Source of the DNA: Zoroaster sp. YZ-2022
Lineage: Eukaryota > Echinodermata > Asteroidea > Forcipulatida > Zoroasteridae
Assembly: GCA_029582265.1 (NCBI GenBank)
Contig: CM055822.1
Location: 40,880,036-40,944,035, forward strand
DNA: 64,000 nucleotides
Direction: 5' to 3'
Shown here: positions 60,122 through 64,000 of the stretch, piece after piece
How the letters are laid out: each line of letters opens with the position of its first letter
Position numbering within the stretch: position 1 is the stretch's first letter
Translations under genes and position numbers: made by a program
Notes under the pieces: model-generated
The model's input: only the letters and a program-made list of their open reading frames with translations
Databases searched by the model: none
Told to the model about the DNA's origin: nothing

Positions 60122-60285
60122 ATTCTGAATGGCAACTAGTTTTCAAAGGGATGGCAGGGAAAGGAGATCAACTCTACGATATGTGGACAAACTTGACCTG
60201 GAACGAAGATCTGGAGGTCAAGGGAAATTATCGAAACAAAAAAATGTTCCAGGCTTGGAACTGTGGGGAGCTGAACATTCAACGA
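60122..60285 (+). CDS. gene C, WQLVFKG-domain exon
   Basis: The acceptor TTGCTTTGCAG and donor CGA|GTAAGT match gene B. The peptide has SEWQLVFKGMAGKGDQLYD, MWTNLTWNEDLEVKG, then NYRNKKMFQAW and LNIQR. The first 108 bases are identical to gene B (27224-27331), while the last 56 bases have ten changes. Frame and splice phases are intact. The next exon, homologous to 31869, would be expected in phase 0 further right; I do not see it before 64000. Confidence 0.8.
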
Positions 60286-60385
60286 GTAAGTCAATCATGT
60301 TTGTTTTATAGACGATGTGACCTGTGACGTCACACATAAACCAAAACATGCATACCGCTGGGCATAAAATTAAGTCTAGTCGTCG

Positions 60386-60612
60386 TTGTGAGGGAACTTT
60401 TATTTATTTATTTTTTTCCGCGAATATTTGCGCTAATATTCGCGAAAAATTTCACGACATCGCAAATATTTGGGCAAATATTCGCGAAAAAATTTCAGGA
60501 AATCGCGAATATTTGCGCAAATAATAATTCGCGAAAAAATTCACGACATTGCAAATATTCGCGCAAATATTCGCGAATGCGATGTCCCTTCGGGGCCACC
60601 ATAGAACTTCCC
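60386..60612. mobile_element. MITE-like element with internal ATTCGCGAA palindromes
   Basis: The ends GTGAGGGAAC and GTTCCCTCAC-like (CTTCCCTCAC at 60606-60615) are inverted. Inside are three or four units of about 50 bases, each with AATATTCGCGAAAAA-TTTCACGACAT or close variants and the palindrome GCGCAAATATTCGCG. No coding content. Confidence 0.55.
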
Positions 60613-63037
60613 TCACCTAGCCACGGTTACAGTGTATGGTTGAACTTGTAGATTCCAACAATCTAAACTAATTACAATTATGCGATACATTGATACCAAA
60701 ATTTTACAAAATCACTTCCTTGCTCCAGTATTCCAGGCCACGTCAGCTTTTCATTATTAAACAGAAGTCGGCGTCACGTGACTGCGTTTGTAAACACTCT
60801 TACATTCAGCAATTAAATTGTTTAAATTATTGTCGCGGAAATTAAGTTTGCATAAAAGTATACTGTTGGTTATGTACAAAAAATGTTGTGATATTTTGGA
60901 GGGGAAAATGGTACAAAAGTGTTTAAATAAGCGTTTAAATTCGTGTACTGATTCCATTCACTTATGCCCAAAATGTTTGTTTGTTTTGTTTGTACTTAAT
61001 TTATTACTAGACTAGCTTTAATAAATGGTAGAAATTGTTGTCGCTGAAATTAAGTACTTGGATACGAGAAAAACTGGATTTTTTTATGAATAGGAAAATG
61101 GTACAAACTAGTCGTTTCAATAAGGACTTTCGCGAGTACTAATAATATAGATTCAAAGAAACGTTTTCTAAATTAATTGTACTGGCATTTATTAATGGCA
61201 GAAGTTGTCGTCGCGGAAATTGATTATGTCTGCATGTATACTCTAGGGGACGGTATAATTATTACAATATTATGGACAGGGAAACTGGCACAAAATCGTT
61301 TGAATAACAGCTTTCCTGTACTGTCAATATAGGATTCCCAAAATTTCAAGTTTAAAAAACAATCGTGGTTTTACAATATTTATTTGCCTGTTATTAATTA
61401 ATGACAGAAATTGTTGTCGTGGAAATTACTCCTGGTTACGGTATAAATCACCATGACAACTCAGATGCTGGCTGCGATTTTTTCTGAAGTAAATAATTTC
61501 CACTGTATACTCCCTTATATATATGTTTGTATTCTATAAATGAATTTTGGACATTAACATCCTCCACAGCCGTGAATTACTAGTATACAGAAAGTCTTTG
61601 CTTCTTAATTAAAATTGTAATTATAAGACAATTTAAGTTAAAACAATTATAACAACGTTGTCTGGATCTCGGTATCACCTACATGGAAGGCGAGCGTTCT
61701 AACCACTTGGCTACCAAGCCACTTGAATTAGCCGGTAAACTAATTATTAGAAGTAGTAGTGAGGTTAATAGTTAGTGAAATTATCGTTACACGTCGGCCA
61801 AAAGCACCATTTCATAAAATCATCAATTAGGCATGTGTAGTTTTTACAAGTCATGCTCCAAACAATCTGAATACAATGTGACTTTGAATTATGTAATTAT
61901 AACGTCATCACCATTTCATTACCAAATAAAACAAACAAATAGTTAAAATTCAATTACAAAATACCATGGTGGGATATTAAAGTAATTTTGATTATGTTTT
62001 AGAGGTCATATAATTCCATGTTGATATTATTTGTTAAATTAAACCTATATATTTTAATTGTGAATTATGGTGTTATGATGTCATTATGACATCATTCATT
62101 GCAATTGTACTTCAATTATGATAATGTTGTTTGGCCAACTGGATTTCTCTAACTTTCAATGTTTTTGGGTGGACAAAAAAGTAAATGGTATTTTTTCCAC
62201 ACCAACCGATATTAATAGTTTTGTCGCAGAGCTGACATACCGGCGAATAGACCATTATTTTTGGCAATTTTGATATTTTTGTTTTATAGTTTTGGGGATA
62301 TTTATGGGATACTTTAATGTCAACCGACTAATACCAACTGATATACAATCTTCAGTAATAACATCTATAATAGTTGCGCGTTTTGCTGTAGACCCCTATA
62401 TTCAATGTACCATCGAATGATCGCCGTTGGACAAAAAAGGACCTAGGTGTTGCTTGGATCTACTAAAGCCCAATACATACACTACATAACATGCGCCCCC
62501 ACCGAGAATAGTTACAGGTTACGTCAACAATTGAGATTCGCGCCAAATATGCCTCAGGTTTTATGCACTCTAAAAAACGAAGTGCTGAATATAGCACCTC
62601 AAGTGTAGTCACTATACAAGCTCCTAAAAAGTGCTACAATTAGCACTGGATATGCTATTTTCAGCACTTCCAGTGTACTTTGTATATGCACTCTAGAAAC
62701 GAAGTGCTGAATATAGCACTTCAAGTGCAATTTTTTTTTAAAGACGAACACCCTTTATGTACATTATTATCTGAATACATATTGTAACATTATGCACGTA
62801 GGTGTTGCTTGGATCGACTTAAGTCCAATACATATACTACATAATATGCGCCCCCATCGAGAATGAGTATACCCCAGGTTTTATGCCTGACGTTAACATA
62901 CACTGAAAGCTTCCTTGTTACATGCTAAACTTGCCTACAATGTGTAAAACATTTTAGTACAAGATAATTTTCATAAGATGTTATGGTAAATTATGTGGTG
63001 GAAACTTACTAACGCTTCGAACCAAGTAGGACCTTAT
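60613..63037 (+). other. gene C intron
   Basis: 60810-61545 parallels the gene B intron at 27600-28080. Two copies of AACGAAGTGCTGAATATAGC (62579 and 62699) flank a 120-base unit. A pair of near-repeats beginning TAGGTGTTGCTTGGATC lies at 62444 and 62799. I looked for an exon like 31869-32022 and found none. Confidence 0.45.
61668..61735 (-). mobile_element. tRNA-like sequence, probable SINE head
   Basis: The minus strand GTGGCTTGGTAGCCAAGTGG then TTAGAACGCTCGCC resembles a tRNA 5' half with an A box. The B box (GTGATACCGAGATCC) is degenerate and no clean acceptor stem forms, so it is not called a tRNA gene. Confidence 0.4.
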
Positions 63038-63268
63038 AGGTTGATGAAATTCTTGCGTCGGGTGATAAACAATTGATTTCATTTTGACCTATACACCGAC
63101 GTGTGTATAGCACTGCATACTCAGTGCTTTCTGAGTGTTTGTGAAAAAAACATTACAGGCGACATTCGAACCCACGACCTCCTGCATACTAGTGCAGACG
63201 TCTTAACCTCTCGACCACTGACCTTGCCCGATGTCGATTGGCTGGCTAGAATCCTATATAGCAGCGGG
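63038..63268 (-). mobile_element. SINE-1 copy
   Basis: Starts GTTGATGAAATTCTTGCGTC. It holds ACACCGACGTGTGTATAGC and the complement of the B box (TTCGAACCCACGACC), and ends CCTATATAGCAGCGGGTGCC. A well-preserved minus-strand unit. Confidence 0.85.
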
Positions 63269-63794
63269 TGCCGCTACAACCCTGCGGTGAGGCGTGGTGC
63301 TATTTCATTCAGACTGTTTGTAAACAATTGTTGTTTACTACGTCATTGAAAACTCAAATTCAGCCACTTTGCATAAGTTCTCTATTGATACAGTGCCTGA
63401 TAACATGGTAAAAAAAAAATTCAACCTGGGGTGAACCATTGATCCGGTATGCAGCTTTCAAAGTAAGGCCCCGCCCCCCCCTCCCCCTTGCCAGCTGACA
63501 ACCCATTGAAACTGTACAGATGTCATCCATTTATGTTACCGCACTAATCCCAATGTAATCAGTCATCCTGCCACTTGCTTTCATGGCCCAGACTTACTGG
63601 CAACCTGAGATGTTTATTTTGAGGTCTGGTTGTGGGTATTAGAATGGCCAGACAAATAGAATATCTTGGTTTCTCTGTAGAATGTCAGCAGTGCAAAGAA
63701 TGTGCAAAAAAATTGGTTTTGGGTAACAATTTTTTTGAAGGGATTGTGGGCTGACACCCATATAAAACTTTATATTTGGCTTGAAATTGTTTTC
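63269..63794. other. no gene recognised
   Basis: Intron sequence, probably of gene C, with a C-rich run at 63473-63487. Nothing coding is seen. Confidence 0.4.
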
Positions 63795-63900
63795 TAGTGC
63801 AGACGTCTTACCTCTCGACCACCGACCTTGCCCGATGTCGATTGGCTGGCTAGAATCCTATATAGCAGCGGGTGCCGCGATATTACTGTTTTATGAAATT
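63795..63900 (-). mobile_element. SINE-1 partial copy
   Basis: Only the 5' (tRNA-side) half is present: AGTGCAGACGTCTTACCTC through CCTATATAGCAGCGGGTGCC. It repeats 63190-63268 and stops before the B box. Confidence 0.75.
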
Positions 63901-64000
63901 ATTGTGTAGGATCTTTATCAAAGGTCTCCGATAAAGATCCTGCTAGCTTCCAAATGTTAGCCCACTAACTACAATTTGTCACTCAGGTCATTTTGGTTGG

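Overview
The window is AT-rich animal nuclear DNA. Introns have GT..AG borders, intergenic regions are long, and transposable elements are extremely dense (non-LTR retrotransposons, tRNA-derived SINEs, piggyBac, Tc1/mariner, MITEs). The style of the SINEs and of the secreted PAN-domain genes suggests a marine deuterostome invertebrate, perhaps an echinoderm. That assignment is inference. There are no rRNA genes, CRISPR arrays or bacterial features.

Host genes: all recognisable host exons lie on the + strand and belong to one tandem gene family of at least three paralogues. Gene A contributes only its last two exons (1583-1752 and 2923-2975). Gene B has exons at 27224-27387, 31869-32022, 32264-32435 and 33271-33323, and two of these carry single-base frame disruptions. 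Gene C has a first exon with a signal peptide and PAN/apple domain (48590-48916), a Cys-containing second exon (49888-49972) and an exon at 60122-60285; it runs off the right edge. The predicted product is a secreted protein with an N-terminal PAN module and a conserved C-terminal domain of unknown function, marked WQLVFKG, GWLVVV, ILYS and the terminus ADYLTIHVDTE. The block downstream of gene A (about 1.5-8.6 kb) is repeated downstream of gene B (about 32.2-40.6 kb), so the array grew by segmental duplication.

Between genes A and B (about 8.7-25.7 kb) lies a nest of foreign DNA. It contains a LINE ORF1 relic and a 7-kb multigene virus-like or Polinton-like remnant (about 10.2-17.5 kb). The remnant has small genes on both strands, is broken by frameshifts and stops, and is split by a complete Tc1/mariner element with 211-bp inverted repeats and a DD41D-type catalytic spacing. 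Two Tx1-like LINEs follow, arranged head to tail at GAAA repeats, then a fourth LINE. A decayed piggyBac element and a SINE pair lie inside an intron of gene B.

The 33-48 kb region holds several MITE families, trimeric SINEs, a third Tx1-like LINE fragment and a Rex1/CR1-like LINE with another LINE fragment nested inside it. The 50-64 kb region is intron of gene C with SINEs, two minisatellites, a local 1.3-1.7 kb duplication and TA-rich microsatellites.

The most unusual structures are the virus-like gene cluster, a giant inverted repeat (6473-7499) built from tandem repeats and nested in a MITE, and a pair of paralogous exons that are identical for 108 bases and then differ almost only at amino-acid-changing positions.
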